Shown here: piece by piece, positions 11,128-25,120 of the stretch
Numbering within the stretch: position 1 is the first letter of the stretch
Layout of the letters: each line of letters begins with the position of its first letter
Assembly: GCF_000003605.2 (NCBI RefSeq)
Contig: NW_003135335.1
Span: 76,007-140,006 of the forward strand
Origin: Saccoglossus kowalevskii
Lineage: Eukaryota > Hemichordata > Enteropneusta > Harrimaniidae
Length of the DNA: 64,000 bases
Direction of reading: 5' to 3'
Made by a program: the position numbers and the translations under genes
Notes under the pieces: model-generated
The model's database searches: none
Told to the model about the DNA's origin: nothing
The model's input: only the letters and a program-made list of their open reading frames with translations

Positions 11128-14100
11128 CTGCACAAATCCAACATAAAAATCAAACTGAAAAGGTCAGTGAATATCTGAATCTTACACGAACAACAGATGG
11201 TGTTAGTCAAATGAAGTTAATCTACAGATGAAAAATTTGCAGAAAAAAATGTCTGTGAAACTGATTTTTCACAAAAGTAAAGCCAAATGGTGAAATTGAG
11301 TGAGTGTAAAACTAAACGGGTATTCAGAGATGATAAAAGTTTCAGAGTAACTTATGCATGACTGAAGGATATGGATAACTTTAAGAGACTATGACAAAGA
11401 ATTTTTTAAACATGCTTTTTTACATTTTTACTATAAATGACGCCCTCTAGTGACAAAGTGAAGTCTAAATGATGTATATGGTGAAAAGAAATATTGTTTA
11501 GAACAAACAACTGTTTGGTTGTGTAGATGTTCCTTCCTCGATAACAACCTTTATTGATGGACTACAGATTAAATTGATACTGTCACTAGAGGGCGAGATT
11601 TATTGGAAAGGTGTATTACATCCTTTCAATAAGGAGCACCTTCTTTGTTTAGTTATACAAACATTCTGTTTTTATAATACAGCCAAAAACGTATTTTTAA
11701 TGGGTGATTAAAATCAAAGCAGAGATGCGGTGAACATCCTTTGCACAGAAATATATTAAAGACGGGCACAACTTACAAAAATGGTGTACTACTTTGTTGA
11801 AAATCATGCTAAACTAATTTGAAGTCTACATAAAAAGTCTGGGCCAAATTATCATTTTAGTTGTTTTTACAGCACAAAGTCAAGAGATAATGAGCCATAG
11901 TTTATTTCCTTATAAAACAAACTTTTCTCCTGCACGAGGACTAGACCAAATATTTTCTATTGTAGTTCCTGTAACAGTACGCATATCGTAAATCACTAAA
12001 TCTCCAAGCGAGACAATGTCTGAAACTGTGTTGCTAGTAGCAACAGTGATTTATTACTATAACTATGAAATGAATCTGGTATGATGAAAACAGCTGCACA
12101 AACAGACATATAAGTAGACCTTCATATCAGCACTGAGCATTCTTTTAATGAAATATCACTTGGGACAATCCTGTAAGTGTGTTATATAATTTTAATGTAG
12201 CTATTTTTTTTTTATTCAAATACTTGTCCACTGAAACTCAATTACTATTATTTCAAGTTTGTTTAAAAATGAATTATCACAAGCCATGCACACATGCTCA
12301 TGTAGGTGACACAATACTGTATTTGCTCTACTAATAGCGTAGACACTTAAATAAAAGATAGAGGTGTGTCTATGATTATTGTAAAATATATTATTTTAGC
12401 TGGAATTAATTTTCGCTGAGAACACTTTTTGGGTGTTTTGCATGGAATTTATTTTCACAGATTTTTGATGAGTTGAATGTAAAGTATAGGAAAAAAAGGT
12501 AAAATTAGTTGCAAGCAAAAATAAAGGTGTTTACACTAAATAGACCCAGAATACAACAAATGTTATTTTTGTTTTATATGTGTGCTTTTAACTGAGCAAA
12601 TACAGTATTCTTCCTCACAAGATCAACCAAGTCTTAGCATTCCTATAGTATGAGGGCGCCAATATTTGATCATGAACATAGATTCATGACATACTGCCCT
12701 CTAGTGTTGATCACAAAAACTACACATGAAAGAGCACTATCTGTAGGTGGCCACAAAAACGCACTATAGACGCTCAAAATGTTGTCAGATCACTCTCCAA
12801 AGCATGAAGTAACTGCTATGGATGTCGATGGGATAACAAGATGATATAGGAATGTATCAGACTTCATGACACTTGTAAGGGGTACTTGTGAAACAAGAAA
12901 CTAACCTCTTTTATTTCCTTTGGAAGTGACAGTGTTGGCAGTGTTGTTAACGTAGTAACCGGTGGAAGCGGAAGAGGAGGTGGAGGAGGAGGGGGAGGAG
13001 ATGGTAATATTGACACTGGTTCTACAATTATATCACCTGTAATGGAAAAACCACATCATTAGTACATACATACAAGACGCATGTACCTGACTACCCTGAC
13101 AGTAGGCGTCATTTCATGGAAGTAAATTTTGTGTATAAGATTGTTTGCTGGTATTTATGATTGCTCATGAAAACTCAAATCAAGTTTACAATGTGCCGGC
13201 TGTAACTTATTTAGAATGAAATTTCACCCAAGTTACTGTGACTCCCTAGGACCCGAGTGAAAGTCACTGTGACTCCCTAGGACCCTAGTGAAAGTCACTG
13301 TGACTCCCTAGGACCCCAGCAAAAGTCACTCACAGCCATAATGAATCTAACAACATTTTCCCCATAACATAATTTACTATATTACAAGGCGATTGTCAAC
13401 TCCTATTTTAGCATTTTAGCATCAGAACTAGAAGTAAATTTTACATCTTTCTATTATGCTGTTAAGAACATATACTCTGTCAATGTTTCTTAAATAGCTT
13501 GCGATTTTACAAACCAAAGTTCATTTGAGAGGAATGAAAGAAATTCCAGCAGTGGTATCACAACATATCAAAACATTTCCTGAACAGAACCACAACATTG
13601 ACCAGTATAGTTGAAACAGTCATCACCACTAATCACAACAAAAGTTTGAGTTAAAAACAGCTCAGTGGTCAGGTTTTATTGACCTGCACTACATGACTGG
13701 ATATAATCAACAGGATCTGTTTCCAAACTCACTGTAGCAAACAACCCAACTGCTGCTTCAGTCATTCACGCTGCTCAAATGACTTAGTTTTTAAGTTTGT
13801 GTTTTTGATTGTTTTTAGTTGGAGCCTGTAATTGAATTTTTATTTTGGGTTTTCAGTGTCAGTTTACAGTTAGCGTAAATGAGTGATGTGTCTACAGTTA
13901 AAATAAGTTATCGGAATATTTGAAAGAATTTTAACTCAATACATGCCTTTATGAGAACAAATATAGTACATACACAGCACATAAAAAATCTTTCACCCAA
14001 ACATGACAGTCAATAGGGTGCAGGGACAAAAATGGCTGTCAGAAAACCATATTGAGATAAATCAACATTGATACAACACTGAACACAATGTAGTCTTTGG

Positions 14101-17100
14101 AAGATATATATCACAAGAAACATTTCCAAACAATTGGGTCACACAGATAGACGAACAGAACCAAATCTCACTTTTAGCACTGTAAAATCTGTATTAGAAG
14201 CCGTGGCTTCTATTAAAATGGTACAATGCAACAGAGGGGATGCGGCTACCATTAGAGTATCTACACATATGCAAAACAATGAATTTTTGATTCTCAATTG
14301 TTTAAAAAGAATAGGTACGACTTCTATTAGGTATGCGGCTTCTAATACAGATTTTATGGTATGTCTTGTTTATGGTTTAACAAAGTCAGTCAAATTAGAG
14401 TTGTTCAGGATTTATGCTTAGTAATCATTGCAACACATTGTTTGAATTAAATATAAGAACTGAATGCCAAGTCATCCCACAGAGCAGCTCTGGATACATA
14501 TCAGTAAAGTAGGCAATACATTTCATGCCACAACAATAAGGTCAGTCTTATTGGCAACACATTGTGCTTACCAAAGAGAGCCAGTAAAACGTATGAAGTC
14601 TTTTGGTAATGCATGCAAGACTGACAGTCTCATTTTAACAACCTTTTATTATTCACAGTTACACTGTAACCTCAATATAATGAACACCTTTATAATGAAT
14701 TTCTTGATATAATGAACACATAGCATGTCTCCCGCTCACAACAAACCCAATGTAGTACCGTTAAAGTCCTATTATAAACCGCGGTTTAAATTACAATGTA
14801 TCAATTTAAAAATTGGGATCAAAAGCTCAAGTTCGGGGTGCAGTTTCTATTACGTACATAAATGCAATCACTAAATGGGCGTGGTCATTTTTTGTCCACA
14901 ACACATGAACAAAACAAACAATACACCGTACAATCTCTTGAATAGGTGTCGGGGAAGAGTGAAAGGCCTTATTTTGGTTCTAAANNNNNNNNNNNNNNNN
15001 NNNNNNNNNNNNNNNNNNNNNNNNNNNNNNNNNNNNNNNNNNNNNNNNNNNNNNNNNNNNNNNNNNNNNNNNNNNNNNNNNNNNNNNNNNNNNNNNNNNN
15101 NNNNNNNNNNNNNNNNNNNNNNNNNNNNNNNNNNNNNNNNNNNNNNNNNNNNNNNNNNNNNNNNNNNNNNNNNNNNNNNNNNNNNNNNNNNNNNNNNNNN
15201 NNNNNNNNNNNNNNNNNNNNNNNNNNNNNNNNNNNNNNNNNNNNNNNNNNNNNNNNNNNNNNNNNNNNNNNNNNNNNNNNNNNNNNNNNNNNNNNNNNNN
15301 NNNNNNNNNNNNNNNNNNNNNNNNNNNNNNNNNNNNNNNNNNNNNNNNNNNNNNNNNNNNNNNNNNNNNNNNNNNNNNNNNNNNNNNNNNNNNNNNNNNN
15401 NNNNNNNNNNNNNNNNNNNNNNNNNNNNNNNNNNNNNNNNNNNNNNNNNNNNNNNNNNNNNNNNNNNNNNNNNNNNNNNNNNNNNNNNNNNNNNNNNNNN
15501 NNNNNNNNNNNNNNNNNNNNNNNNNNNNNNNNNNNNNNNNNNNNNNNNNNNNNNNNNNNNNNNNNNNNNNNNNNNNNNNNNNNNNNNNNNNNNNNNNNNN
15601 NNNNNNNNNNNNNNNNNNNNNNNNNNNNNNNNNNNNNNNNNNNNNNNNNNNNNNNNNNNNNNNNNNNNNNNNNNNNNNNNNNNNNNNNNNNNNNNNNNNN
15701 NNNNNNNNNNNNNNNNNNNTTGGGGGTGCGGTTAGTAATAGGTACTTTTCAAGTTTTCAATTTTTGTTAAGAACTCTTCAACCCTGAAGCCGGAATTGGG
15801 GGTGCGGTTACTATTACGTATGCGGTTTATATTAGGACTTTAACAGTATGTGCTTCATTATAGTGAACATTTCACTATAACAAACTAATTGTATGTCCCC
15901 CCCCAAAGAGTTTGTTATAACGAGGCTACAGAAGTGAATTTTTGGATTCGCCTCGATCAATATATTGAGAGAATTTGTTGCAGAAATGAGATCGTGGATT
16001 CTTGTCAATGTAAACAGTGGAAATTTGAAATCTCGCCCCCCAAATTGGTGAACATTTATATTCTTGGTAATGATGCAATTTGCATCGGTGAAAATATTAA
16101 AATTGACGTCGGTGAGAATAATATCAAGTCTTGTCAAACTGCAAAAAAGTGTCTGTTTCTTGCTCTAGTCTCGTACTTTTTACCAATAATGTATGTACAT
16201 ACATCTTTATTTTTAGTATGCGCCTTGCATATCTCAGGCTGCAATGTGAGATCATATCAGGCAAAACTAAATAGTTTGGAAAGACAACCACACTGAATTA
16301 TGAATTACAATAACTGTTTTGACTGAGAGTTTGTGACGATGCATTTTGTCGGGGCGAGATGCAAATCATAGGTGTGTTTGTTAATTGAGTTAAATTGTCT
16401 AGTTAGACATGAAAATGTTTTCTATAATAATTATTCCATTTGCATTATTTCTGTGCAGCAATAGCTTTGATGTTTAGTTTAGATTATTCGTATTTCTATT
16501 ATATCAAACAAATTGTATTTGACCTATGACGTTATTACCGCGATCAGTGATTGGTTTAGAACCGATCTATCACAACTTGAGTTTTGTGTCATGTGACACT
16601 TGAGGTCCTCGCACCATTGTTATCATTATTATTTTTACGTTTTGTTGTTGTTTCAAGCCGATGTCGATGTTTCCATTTCAAAGTTCAATCATTTCAAAAT
16701 GTCAATCCTGACCTATAGTATACAGTGGCTATACTTCGAGCCAAATCACAGCCACACATTTTGCTGTGAAAGTCACTGTAATTCTTAAGAACCCACACTG
16801 AAAGTAAAGCCTTTTTAATTTATATTGAATAGTGTTGATTTGTTAAAAAGCACAAAAATACCAGTGGTTCAGTGTTCTTAAATGAGTGTTTATTTTTGTT
16901 TGAACTGGTACCGTATTTATCCGGGTATAAGCCCAGGGTCTTGAACATGGAAAATTGCCCAAAAGAAGGGGTGGGCGTTTGCTAGGAGATCCCCGGCAAA
17001 AAAAAAGAAAATTCTTGAAAATTGACAACACGCAGTTCGATCGAACTGCGGCAGGGAATAGAACGGCAAATGAAAACATGCAACGGAAATAAATGAACAA

Positions 17101-20100
17101 TATGCAACACTAGAAATAGAACAAAAATAATGTATTGTTTATAATGTGACAAATAAACCAGAAATAATAAAAATACACAGTGAGGAATCATTTGAATTCG
17201 GATTTTCCCGCCGACAAACACGCGTGAACTCAAAATGAATTAAAATGTCAGGGGTTAAACTGCGTGAAATGCTTTCCGGTCTCGACAAATTACGCATCAA
17301 CCGTCATACAAGATCAATAATAATTTACAAATTTACACAGTAAAAATTATAAAAATTCATAGCTATTTGAAAAAAAACTTCTCAGATCTTTATTTGTACG
17401 TTCATTGCCATCTTCGTCAAACTCAAAACCCTCAAAGTCAAAGTCGGCGTCACTGTAGCCGTCGAACAAAATCCCTACAACTTATTCCTGAAGTTCGTCG
17501 ATATCGTCCCACACAATTTGGACTTAGCACTTTTAATCCACGGATTTTGCAGTCTGTCAGCTTGGCACTTTTCTTTCATGTCTAATCATAACAAGCTCAA
17601 TAAGATAGCTCCGCTGTAGCAATGCACATTTCAATTAAAGAACTGAGGACATCATTAGAAATGAACAATATGAATAGTATCAAAGCAATCGGACTTACAG
17701 TTTTTAACAAGAAGTCGAAAATATCACTTTTTACCAAAAATTACAAAAATATTCACCAAAATAAATTAATTAGAGAATTGAAGATATCATCACAAAATGG
17801 ACAAATCTGAGAGAGGTCCACATGTAGTACCTATATATGTAATATCAAAGCAATCGAACTTGCAGTTTTTAACAAGAAGTCGAAAATATCACTTTTTACC
17901 AAAAATATTCACCAAAATTAGAGAACTGAAGATATCATCACAAAATGAGCAAATCTGAGAAAGGTCTACATGTAGTATCTATATATGTAGTATCAAAGCA
18001 ATTGCACTTGCGGTTTTTAACAAGAAGTCGAAAATATCACTTTTTACCAAAAATGACAAAAATATTCACCAAAATTAGAGAATTAAAGATATCATTACAA
18101 AATGAACAAATCTGAGAGAGGTCCACATGTAGTACCTATATATGTAATATCAAAGCAATTGCACTTGCGGTTTTTAACAAGAAGTCGAAAATATCACTTT
18201 TTACCAAAAATTACAAAAATATTCACCAAAATTAGAGAATTGAAGATATCAACATGAAATGAACAAACCTAAGAGAGGTCTACCCAAGGTACATATACAC
18301 CAAGTATCAAAGCATTCAGGCTTGTAGTTTTCAAGAAGAAGTCGAAAAAGTAAAACATTGACACGGACGACGACGGACAATCACTCATATGATAAGCTCC
18401 GCTCGACAAAGTCGACAGCGGAGCTAATAAAGAGACAAGAAAAATGGAGTCGCTCTGCTGCGATGGCACACGAAGCTTTTGTTTACAGTCTAGCAATCAT
18501 CTTTGACCTTTATGCATCTGCTTTACTGATTGGCTAAGAATGACATCACTAGTAGTATTTCATCATAAAGGTCAAATCGTGACATTGCTTTTTTATCAGA
18601 CTCGACGCTTATTAATCATGGTGAAAGTTATCATTCAGCAAGTTCCGGCGGTAGGAATGTCTCACTATATGGATATCGCGGTGAACTTGAAATAGGAAGT
18701 TTTTTTTTTATCCAACGACAGAAGAATGTTTTTATGACGGTGATGAAAGATGGTAAAAAAGTTGGCAGGCAAACATTGCAAAATTGCTGACCCCAGTTAT
18801 TAATTCGCAAGCTGCTACAAAATATTTTATAAAGCCAAAATAACGTGATTTCAACCACTCTCCCAGGTACGGGTTGCTACAATATTGCAACATTGGTTTC
18901 ATTGTCGACGGCGCTAAAGCCGAACGAGTGCGACACTTGTGGCTCTCCTTATACGATTTGCCTGAATCGTTTCTAAGGAAGCACAACCCAAACGGCCAGC
19001 CATTTTTAGGGCCACGACATATTTCAAAAAGAGAACTACCGTTTCTGCTTTAATATATATTTTTATAAACTTGCTGACTGTTAGATTCAGAACGCGCTGC
19101 CCTGAAGGCAGAAAGCTGTCACAGCTATTTTGCGTTCACCCCTTGTTTTACGCAATTAACAATATTTATAAGTATCACGACAGTCTTCAAGAAAGCCAAC
19201 TGTTAGTGTTAGTGTTAATACAACCACAGTCAACGAATAGAAAATAGTTTTTTTTTTTTTTTGTGTAGAAAAAGACCCCTTGACCTCAACTCCTTTATTG
19301 TGTCAAAAGTGGGGGGTGGGCCTTTGCCCAGGCATGGGCTCTTACCCGGATAAGTACGGTAACTACCCAAAAGCATGCAGGATATGCAATTCCAAAAGTG
19401 ACAAAATGTTGTAAAAGTTGTGAAAATGTGCCTCGTGAAAAATTGAAGCAATATTAAATCCATCAACCAAGTCATTGTATGGTCGAATTACAGGAGAGCT
19501 CAAGCATAACTTTACTTTCCAAGGTGGCTCTAAGCTATTCTACAAAAAAATACAATTTCTAGAGTGTGTATTGTCGTGTGTATTTTAGCAAGCAAAGTTT
19601 TTAAGCTAGCTATAATTTAAGCTATGGTCAAATTACACTGCTTACCAAGAGGAAAGCTGTGCTGAAGGAGGATGTATGACTGGAGTTAATACTTACAGCA
19701 AGATTTGTCCAGTGTATCTATACACATGTATCTAGAGTACTCAGTTGCATACCAGACTTTCAATTCGCAGTGTGGAGGGATAGGCTACAGAAGAAAACAA
19801 ACACCAGTTGGTTAGTGTTGTTAGAACACACACAGACCAATAATACCAAAATCTGACAGAAAATCTCTGCAACAAACAAGCTGATTAAATAATTTAGTAC
19901 AATAAGCCAACTTTTATAGCTATTTCACTAGAAGCCCTATGACCTCATATCTCATTCCAAAAGTTTATCACAAGGCTCAAAGTTCAATGACCAAACAAAA
20001 TAGAGCACATGTCAACGTGGATATGTTTTGATTATTGTTGCACCTACCTTAATTGTTGTAAAGTAAATGTCATTTTTATGTTGATAAGCTACAACATTCT

Positions 20101-23100
20101 GGTCTTCAAAACTGGAAGCTGGTCTGACAAACATCATCCAGTTACAAGAAGATTCACTGGAAGTGTCTAGTATTAATGGTTCCATACCATTCTGGAAGAT
20201 CTGTTAAAAAAATGACAACAATGAGAGTCAGTCATCAGTCATGGCAGTAAACTATTTTTTGTTAACAAGACTGATGCCCTCGTACCCGTACTAGGGGGGG
20301 GGGGGGTGTCACATCACATCAATGCTGGGGCATGGTCCGAAGAAACAATTTATTGACGCAACCAGCAAGACTGATGGCCTGGCAGGGTTAGACAAGATAA
20401 CTGACCAATTTGGGTACTCTTCTTGGTGCCAGATCACACTGACATCTATTTTTCGAAGATTGCGATAATTCAAAAATCGAAATCCTTGACTCTGAATTTA
20501 TTAGATTTCTTAAATCAATATTTGTCTAAGTTAAGATCACAGACATATAACTGGAATTGATTTATAATAAGAATGCAAATAACAAATCCAAGACAAACTC
20601 TTCTTATTTTAATAACTTGCAAACAAACTGTGGAGAGTTCAGAAATATAGGATGAAGGCAATGCCAGAAATGGTTGTTCATAACATCTTGTCGCAAACAA
20701 ATGACCAGTCATGTTCTCCTATACTACAATTTTTAAAACACGTGTACCCCGCTACCTTGAACTCACATGATATAGTAGCATTTCATTGATAATTTTCGTA
20801 AAGTTTTTCCAGTTCATAGAACACCAAATGACATATCCATTCTAAATATAACACAATATAATGTGTACTATGATACAGTTCCTTGTTACGAGGTCAATGC
20901 ATTAATAGGCAAAAAAAATTTTGTATGAATGAGAATATTCATTATTTTTTCTACATTTGTTTAAATAACACACTACAAGTTCTTTCAATTGAAATTCAGG
21001 TCATTTAAATATAGAAAATTATTTTCGAACGTGTTTTCTTATGTTGTTTGCTCGTAACATTTCACACACAAATGAAATACAAGCAAGTCTGATGACCCCT
21101 GCACGCCACTTCATAATTTTTACATTTATTAAAATATTTTTCCATTATTTAAGTAAACATCCTCTGCCTTAAATGGAATCTGTTATTGTATAAATAAAGG
21201 TAATAACAATTGTTTAGATTTCAAAAAAGCACATACATGTACAACCAATTAAGGTAATAATGTAATCTCACACTGAAAGAAAAGTAAATTACACTGTATT
21301 TCTCTACCATGCATGTACAACTATGCCATGCAGTATGTACGAGTCCAAAGATTCTCGCAACTGATTATAAAATGAGATGTACGTCTGTAGGCATGGAAAA
21401 TAATTACATGCTGAGTATTCCTGAAACGCATTTTACCAGCGATCTAGACATCTCCTTAATGGACAAAACCACTTGACAACCATTACTGATTTTTAGCATT
21501 ATTCCAATAAGTACTGATTTAATCATTACTTTTCTGTCAAGGCCACAGACTCCCCTCTGAATGTATTTGAGTACTGTATTCATTATGTTGGTATAGAACC
21601 CAGAAAAGATACAACTATCAGGTATTATTATCCAATCAGTGCTTGATTGCCTCTCACTGCAGGGATGCTGCCACAAGTCTTTTATAAAAAAAAACAAAAA
21701 AAAAAAAACACAGGTCTTACCTTGAATTGCAACTTAGTGTTGTCATATCTCCTTTCGTATTTCGCTATCCTCGGCGCTAAGAAGGGACCAAATTGGGTCC
21801 TTTTCTGAATTAATTTCCTGGCATAAATACCTAAAACTAAAACAGAATAGAAGTTATCAGAGAAAAGGAAAGTTACCCGCTATGATTGATCCTAGAGGCA
21901 TGAACAATAATACCCAAGTTGCTCTTATTAGTAGCGCATGAGCTTTATGTAAAGTGTGTGTTTTATTTCATATTTTAAAATGTGATTTTTGGTATACATG
22001 CGCTTCTATTGGAGCTGCTCTTCTAATAGAGGAAATACAGTATGATCTTTAATATTAGGCTTTACATTTTAAAAGTTAGTTTGTTAAATAATCCATGTTT
22101 GATCTGCTTATCAAAAGTCTGAGATCTGAGCAACTACTTGATTGATCTCAAAGTATTCTACACTGAAATGATCCAATCATAACCATTATCTTGGTGACTC
22201 CAATGAGCCAAAAGAAATACAACCAGAAATACAACAAAAGAAAGAACCACTTAATGCATTCATGTCTTACAACGCCATGCAAATGTTGACATTCCCAAGT
22301 GGACCCAGAATCGGTTTTCTAGCTTATAGGAGAATGAATGCTGTAAATCGCCAGGGCTTTGCATATATTGATAATTCAAGGATATATAAAAATATTTTAT
22401 ACAGGTCATTTCCTGTCAAAATGTCCTGATTCGTTCCTCAACTCGTGAAAATTAGTCTCTCATGAAATTAAATCAGTACAAAACGTTCTCATTTTTACTA
22501 ACTGAATTTTAAAATAATCATTTATCAACTTAAAATGACAGTCACCAAGTAATCATGTTGTGTTCATGTACCATGTGACCAACAACAAACTTGATGCGGT
22601 AATAATATGGACAAAATGGAGATATCATCCTCTTCCGCCAAGGGTACTCAACTCTAAAAATTATGTGTTTTTTTTTGGGGGGGGCGCTTAGTCGAACAAC
22701 CCTTTTGAAAGAACATACAAATAATAATTTTAGTTCATCATAGGCCAGATTAAGAAAATTATTAACCAATCAGAATACTGTTTGTATCAACATTATTCCC
22801 TGGGAATTCTTCAAGGCGCAAACACTACTCATACATGTATGAGTTTAATTTTCGCTGCTAGAATATTTTTGTGAATTCACGTTTTTAAAGCTTTCATGAA
22901 AGCAAAAATATGTGGCAATCACTGACACCAAAGACTGTTTGACCCTATAGAAATTTACACTGAGTGGGCATTACAAAATTTTGTGATATTTCTTCTGCAA
23001 AATTATAGCAGTTTACAGTAATCTTTCATTGCCTACAGGTCAGTTTCACAATTTTGTGAAAGGTGTTATGCAACGTTTGACATTCAATGAATAAAAATAC

Positions 23101-25072
23101 CTTCCAGTGGTATTTATATATAGCACATTGACTATTAAGATTAATTCTAAATTTGGATACCCCATTAAGTGAATAGCAAAGGATCTGCAACATTAATTGG
23201 TAAATGATATTGTCAACCTATCATACAATAAGCATTCTGGTATAATTTTTTTCAGTGTAAAATACTGTAAAATGCCTAAAAGACTGTACAATTTCACATT
23301 TTCATGATTTTTCCAAGTCAGTGATAATCGTGAAATTTTGTAGCATTGTAGCAGTTGTATGACACAGGGTGTCAGCGACTTTTGCAAAAATTTCTAATTA
23401 CGAACACCATAAAATCGTCAAATCAAGAAAATTTCTTTCAGTGAAAAATAATCAAATAAAGAGAGTAAATAACAGCACAAGGAATTACATTTTCATATTG
23501 AATGTCTTTAATGTCTAATGTATACATACAGCTGCAAGTGAAAATGTAAAATGAAACTATACCGCAAGGAAATCTAATACAATGCCTTCTGGGTAATAAT
23601 GAATGTGAAAAGATACTCGTTTAAATAATTCAAAGAAACCAAAATTTCAATCAAGTAACATTCAACATGCTGATTTGTTTTCAACATACATGTTCAACAA
23701 TCAACACCTTGGAGCTAAATGTTAAAGATTCAAAGGTCAAATGTCAAGGGTCATCATCATCATCATCATCAAAAGGTTTGTATTATCTATTACGCATGAT
23801 CGATATTCATCATTTTTTTTCTGTGTGTTTATCCACAGAAGTTGATGTACAATCAAAAGGAACACCACTCATGAAAAAAACTGCCTGTTCCTTTGTTGTG
23901 GTTAAAATGATATACATTTATTTTCACATTTCATTATTGATCATCAAAAATCCTGTACCATTATTCCAAATCACAAAGTGAATGTTTTTTTATGAAAATG
24001 ATGACTACCCGGTAACAATTATACTGTATCAACATCTGATTTTAATCCAATGTGAGTTAGCGAGATGATAATTCAGCAATATGGATTTATAGTTGAAAAT
24101 TCAGTTATTTAGAACGATTCTACATAGGTAAAATACCAATGCAACTACCATTTAAAGAAATATTGTAACATAAAAATTGAAGATAGATATTACAACAACA
24201 AAATCTGCATATGTTGTTTATATGTAAACATTCAATAACTGACTTGGATAGGCACACATGCTGGCAAGCATAGGGCCAACTCATTGTAGATATTTATTAT
24301 CCGCAGAAAAAAAATCTAGTTCTGCAGTTGAGTTTAAGCATTTATACAAGACATCATTTGATTGGTTCAAAGAACCTATTGATCAAATAAGCTGCTTTCT
24401 GATTGGATTGACTGTAAGGTGTTTGGTTGTGTGGCCAATCATACACCAGGTTAATCTCTCTTTTTTCAACTGTAGGTTAAAATTAATTTGAACCTTGCAT
24501 TTTGGTACACCGATGAGCACTGTACATTAAAATACCACTTTTTACCAAAAAGGACAAAAATATTCCTCAAAATCAGAGAATTAAAATTAAAGATATCATG
24601 ACGAAAAGAACAAATCTCAGAGAGGTCCACTCAAGGTACATATAAACCAAGTATCAAAGCAATAGGACTTGCGGTTTTCAAGAAAAAGTAAAAAATGTAA
24701 GAAGTTGAGACAGACGCAGGTCCATCAGTAATATGATTTGCTCTGCTCGACTTCGTCAAAAGTCAACAAGGGAGCTAATTATATGCTTGAGTATGTTTCA
24801 TATCAGTAACATAGATAAATGCTTTAAGGAATAAGTTGAAATTAACGAATGAGAACTCGCTTTAAAAATTATATGTTCTATGAAAAGGGAAAGCCAGCTT
24901 TATGTGTGCTTTTTATTGGAGATGCTCTTCTAATAGAGTAAATACTGTATACAGAAATAAGCTTTCGGGACAACGTAAGTGCTTCTTATATAGCAAATGT
25001 GGAATTTTTATTTTTGAGTACCGATAGGCTTCTAAAAGACAGGGAAATTATTTCCGCGTCAATAGCAGCAAA

Positions 25073-25120
<48 letters not shown>

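Larger units (their letters stand above)
14660..15950. mobile_element. Host repeat of the nested element, pogo/Tigger-like ends
   Basis: The left side has CACTGTAACCTCAATATAAT and repeated TATAATGAACAC phrases. The right side has TTATAGTGAACATTTC and TTTGTTATAACGAGGCTAC, which inverted reads GTAGCCTCGTTATAACAAA. This style of terminal sequence is common in pogo/Tigger MITEs. Boundaries are approximate. Confidence 0.4.

Noticed and set aside
14875-15770. Two long open frames of 286 and 274 codons
   Set aside because: They run through N; only a few codons at each end are real sequence.
17606-18426. CRISPR-like array
   Set aside because: Units are about 155 bp, contiguous, without short repeats and unique spacers, and the genome is animal.
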